From contig CALHAX010000085.1 in the NCBI GenBank assembly GCA_937931785.1, forward strand, positions 1-32,514: a DNA stretch of 32,514 nucleotides, given 5' to 3'. The DNA comes from an uncultured Hyphomicrobiaceae bacterium (lineage in GTDB: Bacteria > Pseudomonadota > Alphaproteobacteria > Rhizobiales > CALHAX01). The notes beneath the pieces are model-generated. The model saw nothing but the letters and a program-made list of their open reading frames with translations, made no database searches and had not been told where the DNA came from. Made by a program: the position numbers and the translations under genes. Below, piece after piece: positions 32,050 through 32,514 of this stretch (position 1 is the stretch's first letter; the number at the start of each line of letters is the position of its first letter).

Positions 32050-32514
32050 CTATTCGCTGGACAATTCAACGTTAAAATCAATCCTTCGGTTCAAAGCACG
32101 CCCGGCCCGTGTCGCATTATCGGCGATGGGACGGGTCTTACCATACCCAACAGGGCGAACACGGTCTGGTGAAATTCCACCGCGGACAAGATATTCAACC
32201 ACAGCTTTTGCCCGCTGCTTCGAGAGCCACAGGTTGGTTCCCGCGTCACCGAGACCGTCGGTGTGTCCTTCGATCCGGAATTTGACGGTTGGACACGCCG
32301 CAGCAATTTTGATCACCTTGTCGAGCTGTCCACGCGCCGCCTTGCGAACCCGTGAACGGGACGTCTGGAACTTGATTGGATCAGGTTCGATAACGTCACG
32401 GATCTTGTCGCGACATGTTCGCTCGATCTTGGTCAGACGCGCCTCTTCAGCGGCAACGCGAGCCTTTTCGGCAGCAATACGTGCGGCTTCCTCGGCCTCC
32501 GCCTTGAGGCTTGC
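32050..32514 (-). CDS. OmpA-family protein, C-terminal part (5' truncated by window)
   Basis: The last 154 residues of an envelope protein, open to the window edge. The visible N-terminal part (AEAEEAARIAAEKARVAAEE) is an Ala/Glu-rich coiled coil. After CRDKIRDVIEPDPIKF comes the OmpA C-terminal domain, which binds peptidoglycan non-covalently: RIEGHTDGLGD, LWLSKQRAKAVVEYLV, VRPVGYGKTRPIADN, and the ending NRRIDFNVE. The Asp of HTDG and the Arg in the SxxRA/NRRIDF motifs are the usual diaminopimelate contacts. The GTG at 32316 is internal, not a start. The N-terminal domain lies beyond the window. Confidence 0.9.
   Translation of the reverse strand, partial: ASLKAEAEEAARIAAEKARVAAEEARLTKIERTCRDKIRDVIEPDPIKFQTSRSRVRKAARGQLDKVIKIAAACPTVKFRIEGHTDGLGDAGTNLWLSKQRAKAVVEYLVRGGISPDRVRPVGYGKTRPIADNATRAGRALNRRIDFNVELSSE

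Noticed and set aside
1-32514. CRISPR arrays, tRNA or rRNA genes, phage or conjugation genes
   Set aside because: No regularly spaced repeats, cloverleaf with conserved TTCGA-type loop, rRNA sequence or mobile-element proteins were seen in reading both strands.

Overview
The window reads as a chromosomal segment of an alphaproteobacterium, most likely in or near the Hyphomicrobiales (Rhizobiales). The main support is the pair trxB followed by a LysR regulator that closely resembles LsrB/VtlR, an arrangement typical of that order. Other support is the alphaproteobacterial style of many small genes: an extensin-like lipoprotein, an OmpA protein with an Ala/Glu-rich coiled coil, a DM13 protein, EttA, and several short secreted or membrane proteins. 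I saw no tRNA or rRNA genes, CRISPR array, phage genes or intact insertion sequence. All family names come from reading the sequence by eye, without database searches.

Layout. 1-5.1 kb: the 3' end of a serralysin-type metalloprotease (RTX repeats and secretion tail), a candidate small RNA with a LysR-type box, then on the minus strand lsrB, trxB, an ELM1-family gene and a glycine-rich membrane protein. 5.3-10.5 kb (plus strand): two small secreted proteins, a glutathione S-transferase, an M20 dipeptidase closely followed by a membrane-anchored RNase T2, and two unknown proteins, ending in a strong terminator. 10.5-16.4 kb: an unknown membrane-anchored protein, an EamA transporter, a large DUF3604 protein, a DM13 protein and a second EamA transporter.

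16.4-22.5 kb: the most suggestive metabolic region. It holds a clear creatinase (creatine to sarcosine plus urea), a minus-strand pair (second ELM1 protein and third EamA transporter), and a tight plus-strand operon of a RidA-like protein, a Rieske oxygenase and a DUF1028 protein. The Rieske enzyme has Glu instead of Asp at the electron-bridging position, as in oxygenases acting on carnitine and glycine betaine. A module for methylated amino or guanidino compounds is therefore a reasonable hypothesis. The creatinase leader contains two mutually exclusive hairpins around the ribosome binding site.

22.5-24.2 kb: a gene-poor, structured stretch with small membrane-protein genes. 24.25-26.6 kb: ettA and an MlaC-like periplasmic protein. 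26.7-27.2 kb: two very small genes (27 and about 59 residues), each followed by its own intrinsic terminator. 27.4-32.5 kb: an envelope and peptidoglycan-themed region with an extensin-like LAS-type metallopeptidase lipoprotein, an unusual protein with an extremely basic tail, a lysozyme-fold protein, an LprI/DUF1311-like protein, and the C-terminal part of an OmpA-family protein that runs off the window.
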